Positions 35,996-48,189 of a DNA stretch of 64,000 nucleotides are shown in pieces. Position numbers and translations under genes: made by a program. The notes under the pieces are model-generated. The model saw nothing but the letters and a program-made list of their open reading frames with translations, was not told the DNA's origin and made no database searches. Position 1 is the first letter of the stretch. Every line of letters starts with the position of its first letter. The stretch spans positions 93,798,315 through 93,862,314 of the forward strand of contig NC_079147.1 of assembly GCF_945859685.1 (NCBI RefSeq). Direction: 5' to 3'. The stretch comes from Eupeodes corollae. Its lineage: Eukaryota; Arthropoda; Insecta; Diptera; Syrphidae.

Positions 35996-36112
35996 TCCTG
36001 AGTGCGAGTGCTGTTGTCAGGGATGGAGCTGACCTACAGTTTTAATCCGAATCCGAACCACTGATTTCAGAAGCATTTTGCATGACAATAATCACTCTTG
36101 GAGATTCTTTTA
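35996..36112 (-). mobile_element. SINE fragment (3' part)
   Basis: Reads GAGTGCGAGTGCTGTTGTCA, GGGATGGAGCTGACCTAC, ATCCGAATCCGAACCACTGA, then CATGACAATAATCACTCTTG. All are shared with the minus-strand SINE at 4695. The tRNA-like head is missing. Confidence 0.7.
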
Positions 36113-37110
36113 AATCTTTGTAAGATGCTACTAAAAGTTGGTTAAAATTGATTTTCGACTCAAATAGATTGGCAACAATTACAGGTATTTGTTTCAAAAA
36201 TGTTATTTTATAAGATAAAATTAAGAATCTTATGAAAAACATCGTTTTTAAGACTTGGTAAAATTGTTGGTACAGTTTCAATAGACAGCTTTTTATCTTA
36301 ATGTATTTAAGTTACGAGTCATGATGTTTGCCCGCGATAATCTTCTAAACTACTTAAAAGATTTTAATGAAATTTGTACACCATGTGCAATTTGATCCAA
36401 CTTGAAAGAATTATTTGACAGTCACAATTATTTGTTAGTTCTAAACGATTCTTACAGATGTCGACATCTGTTGACTGAATTGAATAAGTATCTGACAGAT
36501 GGCACTATGTCAAGCTTTCAAACCTTTCAAATAATACGTTTTAAATTAAATTCTCTTAGCCTTACATAAGCTGTGCGAATATTTTGATCAATTGTGTTCA
36601 AAGTCCATTCCTTTCAAATTTTAAACAAGATTCTGAATATGTGTACCAGCTTTAACGTTTCGGTCTTCGTTCGTAAATAATAATTTCATTGTAATAAAGG
36701 GTAACGGTAGTAGGAAATCAGTCGTGTAGGTCGCTATATTTTTTACAAATTTTTCCTTTTAATAGTTTACAACAATGTCTTATGACAAAAAACGTTAGTG
36801 ACAGAAACGCGTGGCCGGGTCAGCTAGTTAAATATTAAAATCTACCAAAAATACTGAACTAAATTGTGAAAATAATAAATAAAGGTACTCACTTCAATTC
36901 TATACAAAATATTATTGCCAATATTCGTTAAGTTTTGAGAAGAAGGCAATGGAAATACAAATTTACAAAAAGGTACAAAAAGTTGGCAAAAATTGGTTAT
37001 CGGCTAAAATATCACGGAAAAAGTTTATCATATGAAAAGTATTGTTTTTAACTTTTGGTTTAATTTAAAAAAATGATTTTAAACTTTTTGTATCTTTTGT
37101 ACTGCTGACC
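36113..37110 (+). repeat. AT-rich modular repeat split by a Helitron
   Basis: Module wording before the Helitron (AAAGTTGGTTAAAATTGATT then TTCGACTCAAATAG, about 36131-36165) and after it (AAAAGTTGGCAAAAATTGGT then TATCGGCTAAAATATCACGG, about 36975-37018). Confidence 0.5.
36296..36827 (+). mobile_element. Non-autonomous Helitron
   Basis: The 3' end at 36805-36827 is AAACGCGTGGCCGGGTCAGC then TAG followed by T, almost the same as the end of the helicase-bearing Helitron at 13222. The CTAG terminus is preceded by a short GC-rich stem-forming segment. No helicase or Rep coding is visible in the roughly 500 bases before it; the 5' boundary is a guess. Confidence 0.6.
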
Positions 37111-38700
37111 TCTGTAATATGACACTAAATTTCTGTCAAGATTTTGGGCGTAAAGCGGTTTGACGCTCTATAAGAAAAAACCAACCCATTTTATCCATAC
37201 AAACTGCATTATAGGAAAACAGTTTCAATTCTGCGAGTAAACGTATACAAAATAATTTTTAATTGAATTTCGTGCGCCAATATTTGAGTTAAACACATAT
37301 TGAATTATCCTCAGGCCATTTACAGCCAAGAGAGTCGTGTTAAATTCAACATGACGTATAGGCTCAGGTATATATTAGCCATGGTGCACTGTGCAGACAC
37401 CATTTCAACATGAACGCATTGAACAACAAGCAGAACGCCACACACTGTAATTTTAAAGTACCCGACTTGATGCAATGTAATTTAATCTTATTGTATAGGC
37501 GCGAGTAGGTACCTTGCAAAGCTTTATATATGTTTTTGTATTATAATCATATACCTATCTTCTGTAGCTTCTATAGTAATGGAGAAATATAATGATTGAG
37601 GAAAACGGAAGAGGATTAAAGTTGAACTTCTAAGTATACATTAAAATGAAAGGAAATTAAGTTTGAAATGTATCTTCAGAAAATTATATAAAGCTCAATT
37701 ACTTCTTCTTGACAAGTTCAGAGTGTTGCTATATCTCCTTAAAATAAAACTTTTGTGTCAAACTTATTTTTAAAAAAACTTAAACTTATATCATACACGA
37801 TGAAGAAGTATAAAGTTATTAGATATTCATGAGAATGTCTTCAAAACAAAGATGATATTTCTACTTTTTTGGTCAAACCTAGCTGTATTATTACATGAGA
37901 TATCACATTAGCATCGTAGTATAGGGACGTGAAGTTCTTTTGTTATAGAAGAGCAATAAAATGATTAAATTTCAAACTTTGAACAAGGTTGCTTCTATTC
38001 AGAAAAAGTTTTGATTGTTACTGTATATTGCCGTACAATACATATAAAATTGGTAAATGGTTACACATTTAAATACAATGTTTAGTAAATTTTGAGTTTA
38101 AAAGCTGTGGGTTTTAACTTACCTACGACTTGACCTTCTATAAACACATCAGTTTGTGTGTTGAAACACTTGGAAGTTGAAACTTTTAACTTTTTATTGA
38201 AGGTTGTTGAAAACATTGGTCTATGAAACCATAAAGATATTTTGGTAAAAAACTTTAGCGTATTGTCACTGATGGTAAAAATGAATCTGTCCAAGATTAA
38301 TTTTTTTGAACACCAGATTTCTTTATTTTTACAATATGAACAATATTATACCTTCTTACAATTTTCTTACTAGAAGAAAATGCTTTGAGGACATTTTATT
38401 TTTTTTTTTTTTCAGTTCTTAGCTTTTGGGACTTAACAGCTTTGCTTTCAATTCTGAACGCATTGTTCTTCTCAATTTATTCAATAAACTCAACGTTTTC
38501 ATCATTAACGAACGAGCAACGTTTGCCCTTGTAAAAATTGTCTAGCGAAGTTCAAAATCGGTGCCTGCAACTTTAAGAGCGTTATCTCAAATTTTCGGTA
38601 GTAATTTTCACTCATGCAATAACAAGTTTAATGCACAAATTTGAAACGGTCAAAATCAGTCAATTCCACAGAGTTTTCAAGAATTGAACACACAATGGTG
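37111..38700. other. AT-rich tract, nothing recognised
   Basis: Mostly low-complexity sequence. A more complex part at 37300-37520 shows no coding or transposon motif. Confidence 0.35.
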
Positions 38701-38714
38701 TATTTTGTTTGGGG

Positions 38715-39700
38715 ACCTTTTTTTAGCGACACCGACGACCTGTAATTGCGTACAGAACGGCCCCAAAAATTAAGGTTATTAGGACACTTTGGCAGCGTGA
38801 TTTCGACAAGATTCAGAAATATTGTGATGACTGGAACTTGAAAATTAATGTATAGAAATGCGAAATTATTCTTCGTTGTTTGAAGCCACAAGAAATACGA
38901 GGAAGAACTGGAAAAATCTAGTGACTGTGGAACCTGGTGAATAAAGCGTTGTTAAGTTCCTTGAAATCTGGTATTTTTATTTCGAAAGACATGTGAGTGC
39001 TGCTTTGGCCCTAGCTAGGGGAGCTTATACCCTGAACAGCACGGTGAAGGTGATTTGCCTATGGCCTTTATGCAGCCGCTGAGTACCTGGCATTGTTCAA
39101 AGTTGCTCCATCTTAAATAGAAAAGATTGGAGCGTTGGCAATGTCTTCAACGTTGCCTTGCAATAAACAGAAAATACACAAACAGTACTATTTCAACCAG
39201 GATCTATACAACAGAGCTAGCATATACATACAGAATAGATCATTTTTTGTTCAAGCTCAATCGGGGGCTTGTTTCAACAGCAAAGTCTCCGCCCCACAGC
39301 TTAATTTTTTTATTTTATTACCCCAAAACAAATACTACAATAATACGCGTTTAATCTGCTCCATCCTACTCTATGCTTAAGTATATTTGGACAACCGAAG
39401 GCTGATACAGAATAGAGAGGTAGTTCCGCTAATCTACCACATCGGCCGTAAAATTGTAGATAGGCGACTCTTGTCCAGTCAAGACCGCCTTGCACTGGAC
39501 TGTGCTGATAGCATTCGGTTCAGCAGAACTGTGTCCGATAAGGCCCGAAGAGATAGGGTGAAGAAGGAAAACTAGTTTTGGTGGCTGCAAACTGAAAACT
39601 TAATTTAAGGTTGTCTGAGGCGGAGTGTCTTGGCCGACTTACCTATGTAGGTTCAAGGTTTACGTTAAAAACTCTCAGGGTGGCACCAAAAAAAGCATAA
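38715..39700 (+). mobile_element. Jockey-like non-LTR retrotransposon, C-terminal end of ORF2
   Basis: Reads LWQRDFDKIQKYCDDWNLKI (about 38800), KCEIILRC, HVSAALALARGAYTLNS (38990-39045) and VKVICL. Then come RCLAINRKYTNSTIS (39145-39195), RIDHFLFKLNRGLVSTA, LIQNREVVPLIYHIGRKIVD (39402-39465), DRLALDCADSIRFSRTVSDK and FWWLQTEN. This order (thumb, then a C-terminal FWWL-type end) is that of Jockey-clade ORF2. Frameshifts separate the blocks. The RT active site lies outside the retained part. Confidence 0.85.
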
Positions 39701-39723
39701 CTGATTTGGGTTAGTTCCAAGTA

Positions 39724-40504
39724 AAGGGTTTTTGGAGCCCCATGGCGGCCATTTTGCTATGGTAACATCTGTCAAATCTTTTGATTATTTTTCAGTTACA
39801 CGATTAAGCAGAACGTTCAAATGATAAAACTTTAATGCAAAACGTTATGAGCATTGCGCCCATTTTACGGTAGACGTAGTGGCCATTCACAGTCGACTCT
39901 TCAACGTTGGGAGGTTCTTTGCCAACGGCTTTCCGTTCAAGAAACGCAAGAACATCACCGCGGTCCGTGAAAGGGTACAGCAGAACCCGAGGCAGTATAT
40001 TCCTCGCCGTGCACAAGAACTCAACTTAGTGAATTTTGCTTCGGGGCCTTGGTCTACACCCGTACAAGATCCAACTGACCTAAGAGTTTAAAGTTCATGA
40101 CCAAAGGAAACGCCGTTTTTAATTGACTAGACTTTAAATCGTTTGGAAGAGAACCCCAACTGTGGCCGAAATAACATTTATAGTGACGAGGCACATTTTA
40201 GGATGAATTTGCCGTATATAGGATGACACTAGCCCATGCGAGGTTCACCATGCATAATGAATCCAAAAAAAGTTACCGATTCGTGTGGATCTTAGGCCGA
40301 CGATCTAATTGGTCCGTATTTATTTAATTTAAACGACGTTAGTGATCGGTCACAGTTACATAACGATGGTAACTAATTTCTTATGACTAAAATTGAACCA
40401 TATGGACCTCCGTGTGTTCCAGCAGGATATAGCTACGTGCCACACAGGAAACACCATGATATCTTGACACATCTTCTACCTACCAGTTTTGAAAAACCCT
40501 TCAG
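39724..40504 (+). mobile_element. mariner-like transposon copy, degenerate
   Basis: Bounded by AAGGGTTTTTGG at the left and GAAAAACCCTTCAG at the right, with TA on each side (39722-39723, 40505-40506). Shares with the element at 9261 the GGCGGCCATTTTG sequence, QQNPRQYIPRRAQELNL and VKRP-poor linker. SDEAHF with its Asp is retained near 40163-40195, but the following region is frameshifted and the QQDGA box is broken. Copy 2 of the duplication carries only its end, from 54825. Confidence 0.8.
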
Positions 40505-40506
40505 TA

Positions 40507-42110
40507 TAATTGGTTTGGGTAGTTTTATTTAGTTTTAAGTTTCAAATAAAATATATAAAAATCAGAATTTACAATTTTATACAAATTTTTCCACCGTGAT
40601 ATTGGTTCTACGTCAAAGTACAGTGTGACAGACCTGACAGGGATATCGATTTAATGACAATGAGTTTTTAAAACTCCCCCATCATTGTTTAGCCTTGATT
40701 GAAAATTCAAGTTCCAATCTTAAAATGTCAACAATATTTGCTTCAAAGAACATTTAACTAGTAAAACTTAAAACAAAAATGCAGCACCAGAATTTCCAAC
40801 TAACAAAACAAAAGTAACAAATATTCCAATGAATAATATCAACCTACGTGTTGTATTTCAAGCTCGATAAATAAATTTATAATATAACACGCTTAAGCCC
40901 AATAATTCAAATCGCACACATTTGTTACTTCAAGTTTAAAAATAATTGATTATTCTGAACAATAATGCAAATAGCTTTAGAAATGTCTTTTAATTGTATT
41001 CAATTTACAAAAGTCTTACCTTGTTTTATAAAGATTAAATATACATCTTTATGTTGTGTGTATAAATGTGAGTTTAGGTAATAGTGCGATGTATAGCATG
41101 CAAATATACATACGGACTTGTTTTATAAGAATTTATACATTTTTGACGTTTCAACCCTTCACTATATTTTCGTTTGTTCATTCTCATAAGGGGTTGGTAA
41201 AATATTAATTTGACAAATGCCATTTTTACTTTTCCGTTCAAAAAAATATTTATATATATTTACAAGAATCTTTGTAGCTCTGTACACATATATAACCACC
41301 ATTCAGCTGATATAGGCAAGATATATACATTTTCTATATACATATTCGTATGTATTTAAGTTAGTTTAAATATAATTTAAATGTATTTTAGTTCATTTGT
41401 TTCGGTTTCTATGGGAAAGGAATTCGTTTTTCGTTTTTTTTTTGTTTCATTCTTTTTGTACGTCTTGAAACTAATTCATCAACATAACAAATGTCATGAT
41501 AGCTATCCGACTTTAGCCGGAATCACGAAATACACGCGATTTCTTTTTGGAAAATAAGCCAAATAATATACAAGTGAAAATACAAAGAGAGGCCATATAC
41601 ACTATACCTATACACTATATACAGTTTAATATGTTCAGAAGGAAAATCTATGAAGTCTTTGTACAATTGTGCTTATTAAGCATGAAATGGAATAGTTTGA
41701 CTTGTAGGTACAATTGGTGTCGGCTTTTGACAAAATTTACTTTTAAGTTTCCAAATTAAAAGAAACATGTTAGTTGCATACAAAGTTATACAGTCGCTTC
41801 ACATTGCAATATATGAACACATAATACAGATCAGGAGTTATAATGAAGAGATGCTACGTTCGCTTAGGAAATTAATTAGAAAAACAACAATTATTTGAAA
41901 CGTGTTTGATGAAGCTCTTGAAAAAATATGAAAAGCTTGGAATTTGAAGTCTATATATCAATACTTTTTGAGATTTTTTACTTCTACTTTTGTTGAGTTT
42001 AAAAAGCCACAATGAACAAGTATTGTTCTAAGTTTATAGCTTAAAATTATTTTCTTATTTTTAAGGATTTTGTAGTTGGAAATATATAAGGCTTTATTTC
42101 GTTAAAAGAA
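40507..42110. other. Non-coding part of copy 1, no gene
   Basis: AT-rich sequence matched at about 54960-56560 in copy 2 with few differences. No transposon or coding signature. Confidence 0.5.
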
Positions 42111-42119
42111 CGCATCATA

Positions 42120-42650
42120 AGAAGCTAATTTTTACGATATGTTAGTGACGACTGTAAATTATCGACTCGGCGCCGCCGCCGGCCGCTGTTCGAAATTGAA
42201 TTCTATACATAATACTCTAATAAGTACAAAGTATCGTGGAAGGATACAAGTGCAAGGCTTCCAAAATATCGCTGGTGCAAAATTGCAACCAAGCGACATT
42301 CAATAGCGCCTTGAAAATTTTCTAGAAGATGTCCTTTTTAATCGAAAAATTGAACAATCAAATCTGCTGTATTTGGAGTGGGGAGCAGCAAGATGTATTT
42401 CAAGATGTATTAATGCATCCAAAAAAGTCAATGTTTGGTGTGGCTTATGGACTTGGGAAAATATGAGGCCGTTTTTTGCAACGTTGCTATGAACTTTGTG
42501 CGATGATAATACATTTTTTAAGGAAAAAATCAAGAACTCGACTTACATGACATGTGCTTTAAATGAGGTGCCACATACAAAACAAATCTCGCTTAATAAT
42601 GGACCAAGTTCGCTGAACAGTTTATTTAACGTTTGGGGCGGCCAGTAGGC
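42120..42650 (+). mobile_element. Degenerate mariner transposase middle region (copy 1)
   Basis: Reads through frameshifts FLIEKLNNQICCIWSGEQQ, then HPKK, VNVWCGLWTWENMRPFF (about 42428-42480), and DLHDM near 42540-42552. These match the mariner segment between the first and second catalytic Asp. The SDEAHF region is destroyed. The non-LTR element at 42655 adjoins it. Confidence 0.7.
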
Positions 42651-42654
42651 TGTC

Positions 42655-43710
42655 TCGGCCGTGAGACTTAAAGTCTTTAGAATGTTCGTTAAGCCCTAAG
42701 AACTTCTTGATTCGGCCTAGAAAACCCAAACATCTTGCGGCATTTTTGGCGACATCGCGTATGTGATCGTTCCATCAAGAGGTGGCTGGTGGTATACATA
42801 CCGGGAATATCGAGATCTCCAGTCTCCTCGATGCAAGTGTCATCCATGGAAATTACAGGGGGGTAGGATCTCGCTTTAACGATACAAGACAGCATTGCGT
42901 TTTCGAAGCTTTAAATTCCACGTTGTACAATGCTGAGTGATATCGTCAGCAAAACAATGTATTGGATTAGAAGTTGCAGACAGGAGGTCGGTAATAAAAA
43001 TGAGAAAGAGTGTTGGAGATAAAACGGAGGCCAGCATTAATTTGTGGTTTTCAGGCTTGTATTGAACGAATCGAAAGGTAATTACTAATCTAATGAAGAA
43101 GGGATTCGTGAAAACCGGCAGCACGTATTTTTGATAAGAGAGCCTGATGCCAAACCCTATCAAATGCTTTTGAAATATCAAGTGCAATAATCTTACTTTC
43201 TCCAAAGATCTGCTCCACTTTTCGGTGAGATGAACCATGAGATCACCAGTGGACCTATTGCTACGAAAGCCATATTGTCGGTTATTAAGAATCTTTCGAT
43301 CTTCGAGATATTTCTTCAGCTGATAATTAATAAGCGTTTCCATGACCTTGGAAAGAAGGGACGTAAGTGCAATCCGTCGGTAATTAGACAGTGGTTTTGC
43401 TAGCGTTGAGGAACACCTCTTAAGAATAATAGAGCATCCGGACCAGTGGATTTATGAATGTTGAGATCTTAAGAACTCTTACCACAGTACGAGTGCGAAA
43501 AAAGATTGGTCCCATAGAATCACTAAATCGCTCTTGTACAGGGGGAGTCAAAACACTCACTGGCAGCGTTGAATTGGCGGCGAACTGCCTATCAAAGAGA
43601 TTAGCTTTCTCTAAAGAGCTAAAAAATGGTGTGTCATTGACAACAAGCGTAGGATCCGCGGAAGAGAAAGAATTCCTCATATTTTTTACAGGTGTAATGC
43701 TCACCGAAAT
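42655..43710 (-). mobile_element. Non-LTR retrotransposon RT fragment (copy 1)
   Basis: Minus-strand reading: METLINYQLKKYLEDRKILN, NNRQYGFRSNRSTGDLMVHL (about 43340-43240), then a shifted KIIALDISKAFDRVW-type region, VLSPTLFLIFITDLLSATSN and CFADDI (about 42990-42945). The FADD box keeps both Asp residues. Then TGDLDIPGMYTTSHLL and KCRKMFGFSRPNQEVL. Upstream, FSSADPTLVVNDTPFFSS lies at 43670-43615. Copy 1 lacks a stretch present in copy 2 at about 57330-57470. Confidence 0.85.
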
Positions 43711-43869
43711 GTTTAAAAAAGTATGACTAAATCGGACTTAGCGGATGAACTATTTGAGTTAAGCCGTGGCCAACATTTGCATAAAATAATTTAATAATAA
43801 GCTACAAGTTCCTAGCAGTTTGACATCGGTTAAACTAAGTTGTTAAACCATTTTTTTTTTTTAGTTGAA

Positions 43870-44665
43870 AGTCTGACATTTACGAAAATGGATCGTTTGA
43901 CTATCACATATTATTATGCTTTAAGAGAAGATTATGGTTTACATAAGCGTCCAACTACGGAAGCAATTATCAAAATTGTGAAGAAACTTGAAGAGACTGT
44001 ATTGGTTGAAGATATTGTAAGGCATGTGCAACATCGTTTCGCTACTATTACTAAAAATATTGCTGCTGGAAAAAGATGTGTTGGTGAGGTCCCGAATGTG
44101 TTGATATTTCGTCGTTTTTAGAAATATGGCCTATCTAATGGCGCATTGTGGCGTATTTTGCATTTGGATCATCACCTAGATCCAACAGCTGAAGCCAGCT
44201 GACCAATTTGGAGCATTTAGATCATTTGATAACCAAATTTTTTTTTTGCCTGCTTGTGAAGAATATGACTTAGCTTTCTTGCAAGATATACATTTTCTGG
44301 CCTCGTAATTTGACGTCTTAGCGATATCAACTAGTCAGCAAGATTATGCGACTTGACACTGCTGGACAATTTTGTGTGGATCTAAAAAGACCGTGTTTAA
44401 TCAAATAAATCTTTAACTCCTGAGCACTTAAAAAGCAGCATTTGTCAAGTTATGGCTGAGATACCGCCCAATATGTGTTAAAAAGTGATCGAAAATTACC
44501 TCACAAGAATCGATTCGCGTGCTGGGCAATTAAATGATGTAGTATAGTGAATGTCAATCTTCAAACTTTATAGTAAAAAAGAAATATCATAAAAAAAATA
44601 TTGTATACGTGTTTTATTTACACTTTTACTTTTGAAACCGCAAAATGGATATCCCTCTATAATCA
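43870..44665 (+). mobile_element. Internally deleted mariner transposon (copy 1)
   Basis: The N-terminal part (43890-44210) reads MDRLTITYYYALREDYGLHK, RPTTEAIIKIVKKLEETV, VQHRFATITKNIAAG and GALWRILHLDHHL. It then jumps to the C-terminal end (about 44440-44500: VMAEIPPNMC-type, KVIENYLTRIDS), so all three catalytic positions are gone. The right end has CAAAATGGATATCCCTCTAT at 44641-44660, like a mariner terminal repeat. Confidence 0.8.
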
Positions 44666-46699
44666 TAAAAACAAACACTTTGTTCTAGTCATTTTAACAT
44701 AACTCTTAAGTGCTTGCCTCTCCTTATTTTTATAAAGCCTGTTATGCACAAAGATTATTTACTAAACCGCACTACATGAATGTGAAATGTTTAACCTCGC
44801 TCAACTTTTCCTAGTTACTGAGATTCTTTTGGAATTTTTCCCATTATTGAAAAATTTAAAATTCTATAACATCATAAGTGTATGCCATGAAATTTATAGA
44901 TCTCAAAAATTAAGTTTTTGGGGGATATAAGGTCTTTTTTCAATAGACTTTTCTGATTGTTTGTATACGGAGTTTGGCATCGTTAGACTGTTCCAATGCA
45001 TTAAGTACGTTACTTCATACAAAAGCTTCCTTTAAACATTGTTTGCTCTCTTATTAAAAACTTACCTGATTTTCATGAAAATAGTTTCATAGGGTTACTG
45101 TTCAAAATTTAAAAAAAATTAATGTTTTTTTAAATTTTTAAATAATCCTAATATCTTCAGCACTCAAAGTTGCAATTTTTCATTGAGAATGAAATGTGTC
45201 CTCAATTTTTAATTTCAAAAATTTAAAGTGGGTTAAATTGAAAAAAAGTTCTTGAAGGTTCTGTTTCAAGTTAATCTGTCGAAATTGGCCGATTAGCTTT
45301 ATCTATATAGTTAATATCACAAACTAAAGATTCCATTAAAAAATATCGGTTAACAAGCCCACTGGACATTAATGCTCAATAAACTCTAGCCCCAAGTGTC
45401 TTTAAGTAAATTCAAATATGTGTTGGAGAATACTTTGGGACGAAAACTAAAGTGTTTGATTTTATTTCTAAAGCTGAATGTTTTGATTGCTTTTCGTCTT
45501 TAAGTTAAGTAAAACATAGGAAAATGCAAACAAATCCTGGCGTAAAGCTTTAAAATAGAACTTTAAATGCATACAATTATATATAATTAACCTTAATGCC
45601 AACAAAAATAAACAAAACAAATTTAAAAAACACCTAAATGTTGATATCATAAGGTTTTTCTTTATAAAAGAAACAATCAATTAATTACCAGTATAGTACA
45701 TAACCTATAACACATGCAACTTATCTAAGATTCACTTTCCTTAACAAGTCATTAATTTGTTCGTTACTTAACTTTAGAACAAAAAAAATATGGTTCTTTA
45801 AGCAAATATTAGAATGTGAACAAAAAGAGTCTAATAGAATTTTATAAAGATGCTCTATACTCTGGGGGCTTTGTTGTTGTTGCGCTATTAACGCAAAACG
45901 AATCAATTAAGTATTTAAATTTTCTATAAAACTTCTCATCATCAGCATCATACAACAACAACAAAAACAACAAAAGTCATATCAAAAAATCCCACCAGTA
46001 TATGCCAAACATCAGAAGAAGGAATTACCATAAATTATTTGAAATTGTTTCGAAGAGCGACATACAGATCAATTGGTGTTAATTAAATCCCCGAAGAAAA
46101 AGTCACTAAAAAGACAAGCCCAGGCTGCTGCTATGGCTATAAATTATTTTCTGTCATTTGGTTTGAGTATATTGTGTATTTAATTTTTGTTTTATTTGTT
46201 CATAGTTCATATATCTGCAGCTTCTGTCATTCTGTGCCAAAGGCATATTGAATAAATATTTTGTTTCTTTTTTTTATCTTAAGACATTTTGAATATTTGA
46301 TCATGCAGCGATCATGCATAAAAATATACATGCGTCAAAATCTTTTTTGGTTTTAATCCTTTCTCAGTGGCTAACCCAAATCAAATGAGATTGTAAGAAG
46401 TCTACAAAAATCCATAAATCAATCGATGGCTTGACACCAAAATATACGAAACAAACGCAGCATCTTGATCTTGGAAAATGATCATCCTTGCGGTACGATC
46501 TTCGAAGGGCAAAATAGGTTCATCCCCTAAAACTCCAATGGTGAGAAAATGCAGTTTATATACCTTTTGCGGGAAATCATTTTTCATGGACTCGTGGCAA
46601 TTTCATAAATTTCAAAAAACAACAACACACAAAAAATTATCACCGAGACCACCATTTACACAACATACAAAACAAACAACAAAATTTCTTTGGCCCAAA

Positions 46700-46745
46700 A
46701 CGCCGGGCGGTAGGTCGTTTGGTGCGGTGCGGCGCGGCGTGAAAG
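46700..46745. promoter_or_regulatory. GC-rich island in AT-rich DNA (copy 1)
   Basis: CGCCGGGCGGTAGG followed by GGTGCGGTGCGGCGCGGCG stands out against AT-rich flanks and is unchanged in copy 2 at 60412-60457. Could be part of a promoter, CpG-rich control element or Polycomb-related site; not resolvable by eye. Confidence 0.3.
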
Positions 46746-46762
46746 ATGGGTCCATTAAATAC

Positions 46763-46802
46763 TCATAAAAATTTGTAAGCACCTCATAAAAATAGTCATA
46801 AA
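46763..46802. promoter_or_regulatory. Three TCATAAA sites in 40 bases
   Basis: TCATAAA at 46763-46769, 46784-46790 and 46796-46802, repeated in copy 2. The reverse complement TTTATGA resembles Caudal and posterior-Hox preferred sites. Chance occurrence in AT-rich DNA cannot be excluded. Confidence 0.25.
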
Positions 46803-48189
46803 TAATTTTTTAGTTTGTTGAGGTTATGTTTTTATTTTTTCTTCTCATTTTGTTTGTTGTCCTCTCGATTTGTTGCTTTGTTTGTTGTGCCCAAATATGC
46901 TGCTTTGCTGAGATTCGGTAGTAGTTGCACGATGGATGTCCTGATGATCCTTGATATGATATTGTATTTAGTTTTGTTAATTGCCCTTGTGGTCACCCGT
47001 GCTGAGGACATTATCGTCATCAGAGTGTAGAAAGATACATCATAAATCGGAGATGATTTATTGTTTTTATTTTCTTGTTTTTCATTCAACATCCAGGACA
47101 AGGGAGGTTGTTGTCACGTCGTCATTATGACAATATTTATGGTTTCATCACACAATTATTCAATTGGTATTTTTGTAAATGATGTTTGTCTTTTTTTTTG
47201 TATAAACATTCCATAAAAAGGTATAAGGAGTGTGTGTTTAAATCATTTTCGAATTTGGAATAATGTCCTTTTAATTCATTCATAAGCTTTCTCCTTTCGA
47301 ATGATATGAATAGGTTTAGTATAAATGTGCGTAGGCGCACAGGAGGAATTATAGCAGGTATTGCGTGTATCTTATCAAGACGAGGAATTTATTTGCGTTC
47401 TAGTTAAGGAAAAGTATGGAGGAGCCCTATGAAAAGAAAAAAAAAAGTCATAAATCTCAAAGACGGAAAGTCCTTTAAATTAACATACGTCATACACGCG
47501 TTATCCAAGTGGCTATATATAAACTAGGTATATTGAATTTTGTATTTGTATGAAAGAAAGTCAAGAATTTATTTTTCATTTCTATTTGTGTTCTTGTTTT
47601 ATTCATAGATACATGAAACAAAAGAATAAAGTGCGTGCAGGCTGACCTGACCGCCAGACCAGGCGCTACAAATTTCTTTAACCTTAGTGACTATAAGTAT
47701 TGCTATGTATGGGTACCAATGCCGCCACCAACCGCCACGTTTATATTCATCGGAACGTGAAAAATTCCCATTTTTCTTTTGTCATAGTACCTATAGGTGT
47801 ATTTATGTATTTATTGGAATATTTTACTGACTTTTACTGACCAACATGTGGCACTTTTATTTGTAGGTATATAAAACCCTGTTATATATATGAACTTCAA
47901 TTAGCCACTACTTGATATTGATCCCTATTTTCTATTTTCTTACGCAAAGAAAACGAAGAGTCTAGTGACATGCGGAGAGAAATTAGGTGGGTTACAGATA
48001 TTGCAGCATATTATGAGTATATTGGATGTTCCATGTTGCATAATAGAATATCTATCAACAAAGACTCCTGTGGTGATAATTGTAACAAAAGGTTCAATTG
48101 TTCTATATACAGCAAGATAATAGTTGCACTTTATGGAATTTTAGATACGGATAAGGATTCAGATTTGGTTTCTTAAAGAAAACTAGTTT

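Noticed and set aside
41015..41028. Minus-strand AAG|GTAAGA as donor of a first non-coding Scr exon
   Set aside because: Present in both copies, but the sequence before it is simple AT-rich DNA with no promoter or exon-like character.
45060..45068. Minus-strand CAG|GTAAGT resembling a recursive-splicing ratchet point in the upstream Scr intron
   Set aside because: The preceding pyrimidine tract is poor and the motif is lost in copy 2 near 58855.
46478..47030. Open frames shared by both copies near 46.5-47.0 kb and 60.2-60.7 kb
   Set aside because: Conservation follows the DNA block, not codons; the amino termini differ by frame-altering changes and no family is recognisable.
47970..48176. 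68-codon open frame kept in both duplication copies (MRREIRWVTD...)
   Set aside because: About seven to eight amino-acid changes and no obvious silent ones between copies, the opposite of coding constraint; it is open only because the copies are young.
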